The translations under genes were made by a program, and so were the position numbers. Below the pieces are notes generated by a model. It was not told the DNA's origin. It searched no databases and was given only the letters and a program-made list of their open reading frames with translations. Shown in pieces: positions 1 through 8,663 of a DNA stretch of 64,000 nucleotides. Position 1 is the first letter of the stretch. Every line of letters begins with the position of its first letter. The DNA comes from UBA8516 sp964434855 (lineage in GTDB: Archaea; Thermoproteota; Nitrososphaeria; Nitrososphaerales; Nitrosopumilaceae), in contig CAYSWR010000002.1 in the NCBI GenBank assembly GCA_964434855.1, forward strand, positions 6,787 to 70,786, given 5' to 3'.

Positions 1-93
1 TTTGATCTTTGAGCGTTGAATTGATATTCCTGCAATAACAAGAGGTCCAAGTACAGATCCTCTACCAGCATCATCTACGCCACAAACTATCAT
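1..93 (-). CDS. rnhB: Ribonuclease HII, N-terminal part (cut by window edge)
   Basis: The minus strand encodes 31 residues from an ATG at 93, beginning MIVCGVDDAGRGSVLGP, before running off the window. The D-D/E-A-G-R-G-(S/P)-V-x-G-P block is the N-terminal active-site motif of RNase HII, which cuts the RNA strand of RNA-DNA hybrids and removes misincorporated ribonucleotides. The start lies about 29 nt from a TATA-like element near 119-126 that is shared with the divergent trm1. The rest of the protein cannot be seen. Confidence 0.85.
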   Translation of the reverse strand, partial: MIVCGVDDAGRGSVLGPLVIAGISIQRSKIK

Positions 94-156
94 TTTGTGT
101 TCTTGTCACATTAGATGTATTAAATCGTTTTAGGACATACTAATAATAGAACCAAA

Positions 157-1305
157 TTGCAAATCGATCAAATGCAGGACATAGTGGAGATAACAGAAGG
201 GAAAACAAACCTTCTTGTCCCAAAAGAGTCACTTGAGACAAATGCGCCTCCAATGCAACCAGCGTTTTTTAACCCAAGAGCAAAACTGAGCAGGGATTTC
301 TCCATAGTTGCATATTCTACATTTTTACAAAACTTCAAAGGACCTAAAACTTTCCTGGATTGTCTTTCCGGCATAGGAGCCCGCAGCATACGTGTTGCAA
401 ACGAATTAAAAGCGATAGAGAAAGTTTTCATAAATGACGTAAATCCATCTGCTTTGGAACTTGCAAAAAACTCTGCGACATTAAATAATACAAACAAGTG
501 CGAATTTTCAGAAAATGAAGCATGCCGATTCCTAAGCTTACATTCAAAGCGAGAAAAACGTGGAGCAATAGTTGATATCGATCCATTTGGTTCACCATCA
601 AGATATCTTGATTGTGGAATACGTGCGACTTCGCATGGAGGTCTTCTTTCAGTTACTGCCACAGATCTTCCAGTATTACACGGGTTATACAATGATGCAT
701 GTCAAAGAAGATACTATGGAATTCCTGTAAGAACAGAATATGGAAATGAAATTGCGTTAAGGTTGATTCTTGGTTGCATTCATCTTGTGGCTGGAAGACT
801 TGATGTTAAGATTGTACCATTATTTGTACAAAATAATATGCATTATTACAGAGTCTACGTTAAGATACTTGTTAAGACAGACTCTGAAGACAGCATGGGA
901 TACATTATACATTGTAAAATATGCGGCCACAGAAGAGTTCAGAAAGAAAAAAGCAATTCTTGTGAAATTTGTAATGCAAAAGCAGAATCAGCAGGACCGC
1001 TTTGGATAGGAGAGATGCATGATAAAACATTTGTAGACTCGATGTTATCAGAACAAACAAAGTTTACAGTAGACAAGTCTTGTGAGAAAACTTTGTTAAA
1101 ATGTCAAAAGGAGGTAAGCATGCCTCCCTCATTTTTTATGCTTGATGAGATTGCAAGAAAGATGAGAGATGCCCCAAAATCACTTGAGAAAACAATTGAA
1201 AAACTTCAAAAATCTGGATTTAATGCATCTCCCACAAGCCTAAATCCATCGGGATTTAAGACTAGTGCCAGAATAGATGAAATTATACAGGTATTAAAAA
1301 ATTAA
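157..1305 (+). CDS. trm1: tRNA (guanine(26)-N2)-dimethyltransferase Trm1
   Basis: Trm1 uses SAM to dimethylate G26 of tRNA. Visible features, numbered from the TTG start: SAM motif I FLDCLSGIGARS (residues 66-77), the catalytic-type block DIDPFGSPSRYLD (140-152), TATD (167-170), and a C-terminal zinc-binding C-x2-C...C-x2-C module in the middle of the second half. The length of 382 residues is normal for archaeal Trm1. The TTG at 157 sits about 27 nt from a TTTTAG element and fits leaderless initiation; the ATG at 172 is the alternative and would remove five residues. The 3' end overlaps the convergent rlmE by 4 nt. Confidence 0.93.
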   Translation: MQIDQMQDIVEITEGKTNLLVPKESLETNAPPMQPAFFNPRAKLSRDFSIVAYSTFLQNFKGPKTFLDCLSGIGARSIRVANELKAIEKVFINDVNPSALELAKNSATLNNTNKCEFSENEACRFLSLHSKREKRGAIVDIDPFGSPSRYLDCGIRATSHGGLLSVTATDLPVLHGLYNDACQRRYYGIPVRTEYGNEIALRLILGCIHLVAGRLDVKIVPLFVQNNMHYYRVYVKILVKTDSEDSMGYIIHCKICGHRRVQKEKSNSCEICNAKAESAGPLWIGEMHDKTFVDSMLSEQTKFTVDKSCEKTLLKCQKEVSMPPSFFMLDEIARKMRDAPKSLEKTIEKLQKSGFNASPTSLNPSGFKTSARIDEIIQVLKN

Positions 1306-1895
1306 GGATTATAGCCAAGGCAGATATAGTAAAGTTCACTGCTTGTTTTTCTGCTTGCTTTTGGCTTTCTTATCTGAACTTTTGTGAATTTCTTTTTTAT
1401 ATAATCTCGAAACTCGTTTGAATATTCTCCATCAAATACTTTGAACAATGCATTTCCTTTGTATGCTAGAACATGATCAACTATTTTTGATGCAGCATAG
1501 TTTAGTGCAATTTGTTTTGCATGATCAACTGCCCAGACACCGCTTACTTGTGGAGAAAGATCACAAATCACCGCATTTACTTTTCTTCCAAAATGTTCAA
1601 AAATCAATTCTACAATAGATTCATCTTCAATATCTCCTCTTATGATGTGTGTATTTGGAATTTCTTCAACGTATAAAGTATCAATACCCATAACTTTTCC
1701 TTTATTTCCTGCAAGTTCTAGTGCAACCTGTGTCCAGCCACCAGGCGAACATCCAAGATCCAATACATAAAATCCTGGTCCAATTATGCGATATGATTGA
1801 TTAAGTTCTTTTAGTTTGTATGAAGCTCTACTTCTGTAACCTTCTTTGTGTGCGAGTTTTCTGTAAAAATCTCGTCTTGCATCAATTAATTTCAT
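1302..1895 (-). CDS. rlmE: FtsJ/RlmE-type rRNA 2'-O-methyltransferase
   Basis: This is an FtsJ/RrmJ-family Rossmann methyltransferase that 2'-O-methylates rRNA. The SAM motif LDLGCSPGGWTQ is at residues 45-56. The K-D-K-E catalytic tetrad can be placed at K27, D112 (ICDLSP), K152 (LFKVF) and E187 (SSELYY). At 197 residues it is a compact archaeal/bacterial form without an added TRAM domain. It is downstream of, and overlaps by 4 nt, the RPC34-like gene, so the two are probably co-transcribed. An archaeal tRNA target cannot be excluded from sequence alone. Confidence 0.88.
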   Translation of the reverse strand: MKLIDARRDFYRKLAHKEGYRSRASYKLKELNQSYRIIGPGFYVLDLGCSPGGWTQVALELAGNKGKVMGIDTLYVEEIPNTHIIRGDIEDESIVELIFEHFGRKVNAVICDLSPQVSGVWAVDHAKQIALNYAASKIVDHVLAYKGNALFKVFDGEYSNEFRDYIKKKFTKVQIRKPKASRKTSSELYYICLGYNP

Positions 1896-2473
1896 TTCTT
1901 TGTTTTCTTGTTGGCAAGTTCACTAATAACCCATTGTTCAATTAGTGGACAAGTTTTCGGACTAACCTCACCATCAATTGAACATTTATGTTCTACTGGG
2001 CAAATTAAACAGGGCGCAGCTTCAATTGTTTGTGTGCTTATAGGCATTTTTGAAATCCTTAGTTTGTATGTCCATCTACCATTTTCCAAAATCTTCTCAC
2101 GTTTTACTATATTTCGTCTTTCAAGTTTGAGAGCTAGTCTTGAGCCGTCTCTGCTAGTCAGTTTTAATTTCTTCCACAAATCACTTTGAAGCATACCTTC
2201 ATCACCGCGTTCTGCAACAATATTACAAACTCGGGTTGTGAGTTTTTCCATATCAAGGCCTTCGATCTGAAAGTTTTCAATTTCTGATTCGTCAAATTCT
2301 TCCTCCAATTCTTCTTCTGCCTTCTTTTTAGAAGCTGATTTCTTTACAATAGCTGGTTTTTTTTCTATAACTTTCTTCTTTGCAATAGCTGGTTTTTTTT
2401 CTATAACTTTCTTCTTTGCAATAGCATCTTTTGTTGCTTTTTTTATTGGTTTTTTATCTTTCTTTTCAGCCAT
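1892..2473 (-). CDS. RPC34/C39-like RNA polymerase III-type subunit with Fe-S motif
   Basis: Residues 1-50 are a Lys/Ala-rich basic tail with a duplicated 12-residue unit. An acidic linker follows (54-66), then a winged-helix domain at about 74-143. The C-terminus carries Cys155, Cys158, Cys164 and Cys175 in CLICPVEHKC...SPKTC, matching the cubane Fe-S cysteine pattern of the eukaryotic Pol III subunit RPC34/C39, whose orthologs are described in Crenarchaeota and Thaumarchaeota. The inferred role is a transcription-initiation accessory factor. A TATA-like TTATATATTA lies about 40-50 nt upstream. The basic tail suggests extra nucleic-acid contacts (inference). Confidence 0.8.
   Translation of the reverse strand: MAEKKDKKPIKKATKDAIAKKKVIEKKPAIAKKKVIEKKPAIVKKSASKKKAEEELEEEFDESEIENFQIEGLDMEKLTTRVCNIVAERGDEGMLQSDLWKKLKLTSRDGSRLALKLERRNIVKREKILENGRWTYKLRISKMPISTQTIEAAPCLICPVEHKCSIDGEVSPKTCPLIEQWVISELANKKTKK
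2347..2418 (-). repeat. 36-bp tandem duplication inside the RPC34-like gene
   Basis: Two identical adjacent 36-bp units (2347-2382 and 2383-2418), followed by the start of a third, encode the repeated residues AKKKVIEKKPAI. Because 36 bp is 12 codons the reading frame is kept. Each unit contains a run of eight T on the plus strand, so the copy number may vary by slippage. Confidence 0.9.
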
Positions 2474-2534
2474 AACGATCTCTTAACAATAATCTGAATA
2501 CGCGCTCAAAGTAATATATAACATAGCATTGGGT

Positions 2535-3014
2535 TTATTGAACTCTGAATTTGGCCGTTGTAGTGATAGTCTTTTTGTAGTCATTGTCGTTCATTTCAAC
2601 CACCATTTCATATTCTCCTGCTTTGTCAATTTTTTCAGAAAAAGTATCATCTAGAGGAAGCGCTAACTTGTTTGTAGAAAAACACTGTGAAAAAAAGCCA
2701 TTTTGTGCTACTGCTTGTTTTGGTGATGTTTTGGTATCATAAATTGTAATATATAGATCACCGCAATCAAAATCAGAATTATTGACTGTGACTTTAATCT
2801 CTATAAGGGCAGAAACAGAATATTGGCTTAACAAGCCTTGAATTTTGAGATCTTCAATTACTGGTGGTGTTGGTGTGAAAATATTTTCAAATGGCCACAT
2901 GTTAAGTTCTCTGTCTGGTTGTGTTAAAACTCCAAACAAAACAAACGCGCCAAAAGCCATCCCCATTACAACTGGAAAAAGAAAAACAAGCAAAGCTGTG
3001 TTTTGCACTGCCAT
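2535..3014 (-). CDS. Membrane-anchored extracytoplasmic protein, unknown function
   Basis: About 159 residues. An N-terminal hydrophobic helix (ALLVFLFPVVMGMAFGAFVLF) is followed by a Pro-rich linker and a probable beta-sandwich with YEMVVEMNDND near the C-terminus, resembling small extracytoplasmic Ig-like domains of archaea. I chose the ATG at 3014 over the one at 3035 because the TATA element at 3039-3048 is centred about 29 nt from 3014 but only about 8 nt from 3035. It is divergent from the OLD-like ATPase. I do not recognise a specific family; a cell-surface role is inferred only from topology. Confidence 0.65.
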   Translation of the reverse strand: MAVQNTALLVFLFPVVMGMAFGAFVLFGVLTQPDRELNMWPFENIFTPTPPVIEDLKIQGLLSQYSVSALIEIKVTVNNSDFDCGDLYITIYDTKTSPKQAVAQNGFFSQCFSTNKLALPLDDTFSEKIDKAGEYEMVVEMNDNDYKKTITTTAKFRVQ

Positions 3015-3038
3015 TTTGTTATGTAACAATCTCATTCC

Positions 3039-3048
3039 TTTATATCTA
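3039..3048 (-). promoter_or_regulatory. Archaeal TATA box for the 2535-3014 gene
   Basis: Minus-strand TAGATATAAA centred near 3043. The expected transcription start, about 25-27 nt downstream, falls at 3016-3018, right at the ATG at 3014. This supports a leaderless transcript and decides the start codon. Confidence 0.55.
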
Positions 3049-3127
3049 TTTAGTCAAAAAGTCATGTCATTCTTACAGATGATTTTGTCGAATAAGTTAA
3101 ATCGAGGACGGCCAAATAGCCCGCTAG

Positions 3128-5209
3128 ATGCGACTTAGAAAGTTTAGAGTTCGTGCTTTTAGATGCATTCATGATTCTGGTGAGATTAAGGTAGGAGACC
3201 TAGCTTCATTTATTGGTAGAAATGAAAGCGGAAAAACCACAATACTTGAAGCTCTTACTCTGCTTAACAAAGATACAAAAGTATCTGAACTTGATTTGTG
3301 TGACGAAATGTCAGAAGAATTAAAATCTGAAACGATAATAGTGGAGGGCGAGTTTGAACTTGGTGAAAAAGAAATAAAATTAATTCAAGAAAGATTCCCA
3401 AATTTAGACGATATTAAAAAAATTAGGCTATATCGTACACAAAAGAACCCTAAAGTACAGTATGATTTTGGCGATGTAAAGATAAGCGAAGACGCAAACA
3501 AGAGAATCAATTCGTGGGAAAACTTTGTAGAAAAGATTCAAGACTTTGTATCTTCGATTCCACATCCCCTGCGCATAAAACTAGATACAAAATTCCTAGA
3601 AGGAAACGCCCCAAGAACAAGAGATGTTTTTAACAACATGATGGCTGAATTTAACAATCAAATTTACTTGATAGCATCACATGAAAAACAGGTAATTTCT
3701 AACTGGGACAAGATACACCAAAATCTAGACCATACGTATGATAGTCTTCTCATAGGTACAAGTGAACGCTCAGCCCTTGAAAATTTTGTAGAAGAGAAGA
3801 TACACCCTAGATTTGTCTATTTTTCAGACTATAAGAAAATTTTAGGAAACATTGACCTTGATGAATTTTTAAAAGAATCCAAGGGAATAAGGCCAAAAGG
3901 ATTAGAGTATATTGAAGAGTTTGACAAGGCTGAAACTGTAAAGAATCTATTTTATTTGGCAGAGTTAGACACGGACAAACTTGAGGAAGTACACAAGAGT
4001 CCTTCAAGACTGATAAAACTTTTGCACACTGCAAGTAGAAAGTTAACTGACAGACTCAATCCAGCATGGAAAGGTGATCCAATTCATGTAGAATTGAGAT
4101 ATAATCCTTCAAACATCCTCAGTGTTGTAATTTCAGATGTTCATAAAGACGGCACTGTTACAAACACTGGTCTTTTGAATCGAAGAGCCGAGGGATTCAA
4201 ATGGACCTTTTCATTTATAGTAAACTTTGCAGCTGAGACACAAAGATCTGAATTAAAAGAAGCAATATTACTTTTGGACGAACCTGCGCGAAACTTGCAC
4301 CCTACACAACAACGCGGAATTTCAGATTTATTAATAGGTCTAGCTGGTTCTAATCAAATTCTGTATGCTACACATTCACCATTTATGATATTTGATTATA
4401 CCCCAGGAAACCTGCTTGTTGTCGAGCTTGATAAAAGAAAACACCTCAGTCACATCTATTACGATTATTGGAATGCAGATGATTCTACACTAATCCCGAT
4501 CTTATATGGTCTTTCTAGAGGCCTTGTTGAATCAATTCCAGATAGAGAAATTGGTGTTAATTCAAGGCCAGTAATTATTGTAGAAACAATGGTTGATTCA
4601 ATATATCTAAATGCATTTGATAAATTCCTAAAAGATCCAAATCTTTCAATGAATCCACTTAATATCGTTCCTGCATATAACAAGAATTCCGTTCTACCAC
4701 TTTCAATATTTTATAAAAATCATGGTTACAACACATTTGTGCTCCTAGAAAATACAGAATTGTCACGCCAAATTTCAACACAACTACAGGCAAATGGCTT
4801 CAAATCAGTACAGATAATATTTTTCGAATTTGGTGGGCAGCCAAAACAAGCAATAGAAGATTTCATAGTTGTTGAAGATTATCTGTATGCAGTAAACCAA
4901 ACTTATGAGATCAAGCTAAGAAAAGAGGGATACCACAACCTGACTCCTGATGACATATCTGCAAAAGGCAAGAAGAGCATTTTAGATAATCTAAATGAGA
5001 TCTGGAAAGAAAACCAACACTTGGGGTGGGAAAAATTTGAACCAGAAGAGATTTGCAGATACATGTCTCAAAAAATTGCATTAGGCGAGGCAGATTTCAT
5101 ATCAGATAAAACAAAAGATCAGTTCAGAACAATATTCAGATTGATTGCAGAAAGAATAAGACAGAATCAAAATATTGTCTCTGAGACAACACTTAACAGT
5201 TTAAAATAA
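3128..5209 (+). CDS. OLD-like ABC-type ATPase with degenerate Toprim-like C-terminus
   Basis: 693 residues. Walker A is GRNESGKTT (30-38) after an SMC/RecF-like N-terminal strand. Walker B is LLLDEPARNLHP (381-392), followed by an H-loop ATHSPF (414-419), the arrangement of AAA_21/OLD family ATPases. Residues 480-560 have a Toprim-like layout, VIIVETMVDS (Glu486) and FVLLENTE (537-544), but the expected glycine after Glu and the D-x-D are missing, so nuclease activity is doubtful. Canonical OLD proteins are ATPase-nucleases in DNA repair or phage defence. No GajB/UvrD-like or reverse transcriptase partner lies nearby. A TATA-like GTTAAATC is 25-30 nt upstream. Confidence 0.8.
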   Translation: MRLRKFRVRAFRCIHDSGEIKVGDLASFIGRNESGKTTILEALTLLNKDTKVSELDLCDEMSEELKSETIIVEGEFELGEKEIKLIQERFPNLDDIKKIRLYRTQKNPKVQYDFGDVKISEDANKRINSWENFVEKIQDFVSSIPHPLRIKLDTKFLEGNAPRTRDVFNNMMAEFNNQIYLIASHEKQVISNWDKIHQNLDHTYDSLLIGTSERSALENFVEEKIHPRFVYFSDYKKILGNIDLDEFLKESKGIRPKGLEYIEEFDKAETVKNLFYLAELDTDKLEEVHKSPSRLIKLLHTASRKLTDRLNPAWKGDPIHVELRYNPSNILSVVISDVHKDGTVTNTGLLNRRAEGFKWTFSFIVNFAAETQRSELKEAILLLDEPARNLHPTQQRGISDLLIGLAGSNQILYATHSPFMIFDYTPGNLLVVELDKRKHLSHIYYDYWNADDSTLIPILYGLSRGLVESIPDREIGVNSRPVIIVETMVDSIYLNAFDKFLKDPNLSMNPLNIVPAYNKNSVLPLSIFYKNHGYNTFVLLENTELSRQISTQLQANGFKSVQIIFFEFGGQPKQAIEDFIVVEDYLYAVNQTYEIKLRKEGYHNLTPDDISAKGKKSILDNLNEIWKENQHLGWEKFEPEEICRYMSQKIALGEADFISDKTKDQFRTIFRLIAERIRQNQNIVSETTLNSLK

Positions 5210-5300
5210 ATCCGAATTTCCACAACGTCCTAGAATTAGTACTTTACTCACAATTGATACTACTCAAAAATCAATAAAAATGAAAATTTGTATCATAGAT

Positions 5301-5313
5301 ACTTAAGATTTAA
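5301..5313 (+). promoter_or_regulatory. TATA element for the Ig-like surface protein gene
   Basis: ACTTAAGATTTAA, centred near 5307, places transcription start at about 5332-5334, exactly at the TTG at 5333. This favours TTG 5333 over the more upstream in-frame TTG at 5288. Confidence 0.5.
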
Positions 5314-5332
5314 TTTGGAGAACGGTTTTGTT

Positions 5333-7462
5333 TTGTTATTGAAAGATAGGCTCGTTAAAGGCGTGATTATTGCAATATTGCTTGTTTCGGCTTCGTTTTT
5401 TACGTTTAGCGCTCCACAAATTAGTGCTGCAGCTGAACTAGTAACAGTAACAGCTACAAATCATGATCAAGTGACGGTTGTAGAGTACAAAAATAATGAA
5501 GAGAATATTTTTGATATTACATCAGTAGTTTTGAAAGTTGATGATGGTGGAAGTTTCAAGTCATTTAAAACAGAGAGAGGCTGGATTGGCAAAAAAACCG
5601 GTGCAGATACAATAACGTTTACTTCTACAATACCAATCAAACCAGGGCAGAGTGTAAAATTTGGAGTAAAAACCGATAAATCAAACCCAGTTTTTAACTG
5701 GAAGGCATTCGACAAGGAAGGCGATGAAATAGGTTCTGGTGGAAGAATTACAACAACATCCCAAGATAAAATACCGGGTAAAACAGAAACACCGACAATT
5801 GGAGGTGGGATAACCGAACACTCTACTTTTAAGATCATTCCTGATACGCCACGTGTTGGTTCTACTTTGCGTATCATTGGAGAGAATTTTGCTCCAAAAG
5901 AAAAGCTTGATTTTTACATAAATGATTTAAAACTTGAATCTTTTGTAAGTGATGGGGAAGGAAACTTTATCGTAAGCACAAAGATTCCTGAGAATCTATT
6001 ATCTGATAGAGCAGATTTCATAATCAAGGATCAAAGTGGTCACCAAAAATCAGTGAGTTTGAGAATACAAGAAGTCTCAAGTAGAATCACAGAAGGTATT
6101 GAGTTAACAGTAAATGCTGACTCTGTGTTTCACAGAGGTGAAGAAAAAATCATTTCAGGTACAGCTGAATCAGGCAGTACTTTGACTATTTCAATATCAG
6201 ACTCAAACAGCCAAGTTCTAACAACATATACAGTCAAAGCTGATGGCTCCGGCAACTATTCTACACCACACAGAATTACCTCTGATAGAGAGTTTGGAGA
6301 ATATACTATAACTATTTCAGATGGAAAAGACACCGTTGTTCGCAAATATGTTTTAGAAACAACACAAAAGATCAATTTGGCGCCGTTAAAAGAGAAATAT
6401 GACCCAGGTGAAACTGTAATAATCAATGGTACTGCCATTGCAGATAAAGAAATTGAATTAATATTACGTGATCCAGTTGGCATGGAGATCCATTCAGAGA
6501 ATAGAATGGTAGGAGCTAATGGTACATTGATTTTTAATTATCAATTAGCTCCAGCAATGAGAGAGGGAACGTATGTGCTATTTGCAACACAAGAAGCAGA
6601 ATTTGCCACAGTACTATTTGGAGTAGGTCAACTTCCATCACCGCCCTTGATAGCAACTATGGATTCATTAAACTACAAAACATCAGAAAAACCCAAGATC
6701 AACATAATAGGACCACCTTCAGCAACAGTTAGTTTAATTATAATTGATCCATCTGACAAACAGAAATTTGCAGATAGTTTTTCGCTAGGAGTTGACGGAT
6801 ATCATACGTACACCTTTAACCTTACTAGCTTTACATCTGGCATCTATACAGCAGTAATTAGTAGAGGAAACGTGCATGCTGAAAACAAATTCTCTGTTGG
6901 TTTACAGACCAGTACTGGGAAGATAACTCTTAGAACTCTACAAGAAACATATCATCCTGGTGATCCCATTTTATTGATAGGTGATTCTAATCCTAATGTC
7001 ATCATCACCGTAAGTCTAACTGATCCTAATGGCATTAAGGTAAAAACTCAAGATGTGTTTACTGACAAAAAAGGAACCTATTCGTCATCCGTTTTTAGGA
7101 TTCCAACTAATGCTCAATCTGGAGTTTGGAAGATTGAAGCAGGAAGTGGTATAAACCACGTAAGTAAGGATCTAACAGTAACACAAAATACTGAAGGAAG
7201 AATTACAATTCTTTTAGACAAAAGTAGTTACAAGATAGATGAATTAATACAAATCAAGGGCAGTGGAGTAAGTGCATCTCACACCATAGCGATAAAGATT
7301 TTGAAAGACCAGACTGAAATTACAGAACTTAGTATCGTTTCTACAAAAATTGGGACCTATGGCACTATTTGGAAGGTACCGACTGATCTAAGCCCTGGGA
7401 CATATACAATAAAAGTTGTAGACACGTCAAAGAGTGCAGAAACCACCTTTACAGTCCAATGA
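5333..7462 (+). CDS. Secreted multi-domain Ig-like (beta-sandwich) surface protein
   Basis: About 709 residues. The N-terminus has Lys/Arg, then a hydrophobic core (VIIAILLVSASFFTF) and a small-residue cleavage region (QISAAAE): a Sec signal peptide. The body contains repeated beta-sandwich modules of roughly 95-100 residues, each marked by a Y-x-P-G-(E/D)-x-(V/I)-x-(I/L)-x-G-like turn (YDPGETVIING, YHPGDPILLIG, YKIDELIQIKG) and ending in a TYTV/TFTV-type strand. This resembles MG2/Ig-like cell-surface repeats common in Thaumarchaea. There is no obvious C-terminal anchor. Probable S-layer-associated or exported adhesin-like protein (inference). TTG start chosen from the promoter position. Confidence 0.75.
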   Translation: MLLKDRLVKGVIIAILLVSASFFTFSAPQISAAAELVTVTATNHDQVTVVEYKNNEENIFDITSVVLKVDDGGSFKSFKTERGWIGKKTGADTITFTSTIPIKPGQSVKFGVKTDKSNPVFNWKAFDKEGDEIGSGGRITTTSQDKIPGKTETPTIGGGITEHSTFKIIPDTPRVGSTLRIIGENFAPKEKLDFYINDLKLESFVSDGEGNFIVSTKIPENLLSDRADFIIKDQSGHQKSVSLRIQEVSSRITEGIELTVNADSVFHRGEEKIISGTAESGSTLTISISDSNSQVLTTYTVKADGSGNYSTPHRITSDREFGEYTITISDGKDTVVRKYVLETTQKINLAPLKEKYDPGETVIINGTAIADKEIELILRDPVGMEIHSENRMVGANGTLIFNYQLAPAMREGTYVLFATQEAEFATVLFGVGQLPSPPLIATMDSLNYKTSEKPKINIIGPPSATVSLIIIDPSDKQKFADSFSLGVDGYHTYTFNLTSFTSGIYTAVISRGNVHAENKFSVGLQTSTGKITLRTLQETYHPGDPILLIGDSNPNVIITVSLTDPNGIKVKTQDVFTDKKGTYSSSVFRIPTNAQSGVWKIEAGSGINHVSKDLTVTQNTEGRITILLDKSSYKIDELIQIKGSGVSASHTIAIKILKDQTEITELSIVSTKIGTYGTIWKVPTDLSPGTYTIKVVDTSKSAETTFTVQ

Positions 7463-7520
7463 TCTGTTAGAAAATCTTTGTATCAAAACACTTATTATTT
7501 GAACATGAAAAAATTGGCTG

Positions 7521-7820
7521 ATGACTGACATAAGCCAGTTGAACAAGCCCCAGAATAGACTTGAACCAGTAGAAGGTACAATTGAAAGCATCAGTGAACC
7601 AAGGACTGTAAACCTGAAAACAGGCGGACAGGCACAAGTTGCAGATGCAATCCTAAAGGATGACACTGGTCAGATTAAACTCACCTTATGGGATGCTCAG
7701 ATCAAAATGGTAAAACCAGGCTCCAAAATAAGAGTAGAAAATGGATACATTACAAGCTTCAAAGGAGAAAATTCCCTTAATGTGGGAAAATATGGCAAGC
7801 TAAATGTAATCGAGTTTTAA
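7521..7820 (+). CDS. OB-fold single-stranded DNA-binding protein
   Basis: 99 residues forming one OB fold: strands around VEGTIESISEPRTV, a TGGQAQVADAILKDDTGQIKLTLWD core and a PGSKIRVENGYI strand. This matches the compact RPA70/crenarchaeal-SSB-like OB family that binds ssDNA or RNA. It lacks an acidic C-terminal tail. The ATG is about 28 nt from CACTTATTATTTG, so the mRNA is probably leaderless. It is convergent with the PAC2-family gene. A tRNA-binding or RPA-accessory role is possible. Confidence 0.8.
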   Translation: MTDISQLNKPQNRLEPVEGTIESISEPRTVNLKTGGQAQVADAILKDDTGQIKLTLWDAQIKMVKPGSKIRVENGYITSFKGENSLNVGKYGKLNVIEF

Positions 7821-7842
7821 ACTTTAGATAATTTTTCTCTAA

Positions 7843-8619
7843 TTAGCTAATATATCCAAGTTTTTTATCTTGAGATGGTAGCGGCAATTGTTCTGTGGAC
7901 TGTCGTTGCCCCATTTGTTCTTCTACTGTTTTAATTAATTGGTCCGTATCTTGTGCTTTTTTGATAATAGTAGTCATATCTAATTTTAATCCCAATATTT
8001 TTGAAAGAATTTCAAGAATTGCTTTTGATGCTTTTGCATCAACAACATATCCTGATGTTTCACCAAGCAAACAAACTCCTGTTATTCCTCTAGTTTTTCC
8101 TGCACCAATCACCAATCCGTTCATGCCAGTAATGCTGCCCCCATTCATTGTAAAGATTCCTTGTTTTGAAAATTCTTTTATTATTTGTAGTGAGGTGCTA
8201 GTTCCGTAAACTTTAGGATTTTTTGAAAAAGTGCCAGTAATGAAAGCTGCAAGTGTGTAAATGTTTTTTACACCAAGTTTTTCGCAAATTCCTATAATTT
8301 CTTCTGCCATTGCATATTCACTTTCTGGAGTAACGGGTTGTGCATCTCCAGTAAGCAATACAATATCATAGGGTTTGTTTTTACAATAATACAATGTATT
8401 TTTCATCAAATCTATTGTACCATCATCTTGTATAGAGACTTGTGGTGGAAATGATGAAGAAAATATGTTTGCAAACTGTACTCCCTTGAGTTCTTCTATC
8501 AAATAATCAACTGCAATCTTTCCTACATAGCCACTTCCTGGCAATCCACAAATAAGATGCGGGTTTTTTAGTTTAGGCATTTCAGAAATTTCAACAATAA
8601 TTTTCGATTGAGATGACAT
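7843..8619 (-). CDS. PAC2-family proteasome assembly chaperone-like protein
   Basis: 258 residues. The N-terminal block LICGLPGSGYVGKIAVDYL and later TGDAQPVTPESEY, NGGSITGMNGLVIG and CLLGETSGY are hallmarks of the PAC2 family (archaeal PbaA/PbaB). Characterised archaeal members bind HbYX-dependent sites on proteasome alpha rings. Here the C-terminus ends KKLGYIS, with Tyr third from last and no clean HbYX, so direct proteasome docking is uncertain. The next gene upstream on the same strand is the coiled-coil basic protein. Confidence 0.82.
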   Translation of the reverse strand: MSSQSKIIVEISEMPKLKNPHLICGLPGSGYVGKIAVDYLIEELKGVQFANIFSSSFPPQVSIQDDGTIDLMKNTLYYCKNKPYDIVLLTGDAQPVTPESEYAMAEEIIGICEKLGVKNIYTLAAFITGTFSKNPKVYGTSTSLQIIKEFSKQGIFTMNGGSITGMNGLVIGAGKTRGITGVCLLGETSGYVVDAKASKAILEILSKILGLKLDMTTIIKKAQDTDQLIKTVEEQMGQRQSTEQLPLPSQDKKLGYIS

Positions 8620-8663
8620 GAATTTCTAAGTAAATCTATTCCATATTAATGAAGCGTAGAATC

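Noticed and set aside
168..692. 174-residue antisense ORF in trm1
   Set aside because: Covered by a strong Trm1 frame with all family motifs; no independent support.
3128..5209. Prophage or Gabija-type defence island around the OLD-like ATPase
   Set aside because: Neighbours are a small membrane protein and a secreted Ig-like protein; no helicase, integrase or phage genes.
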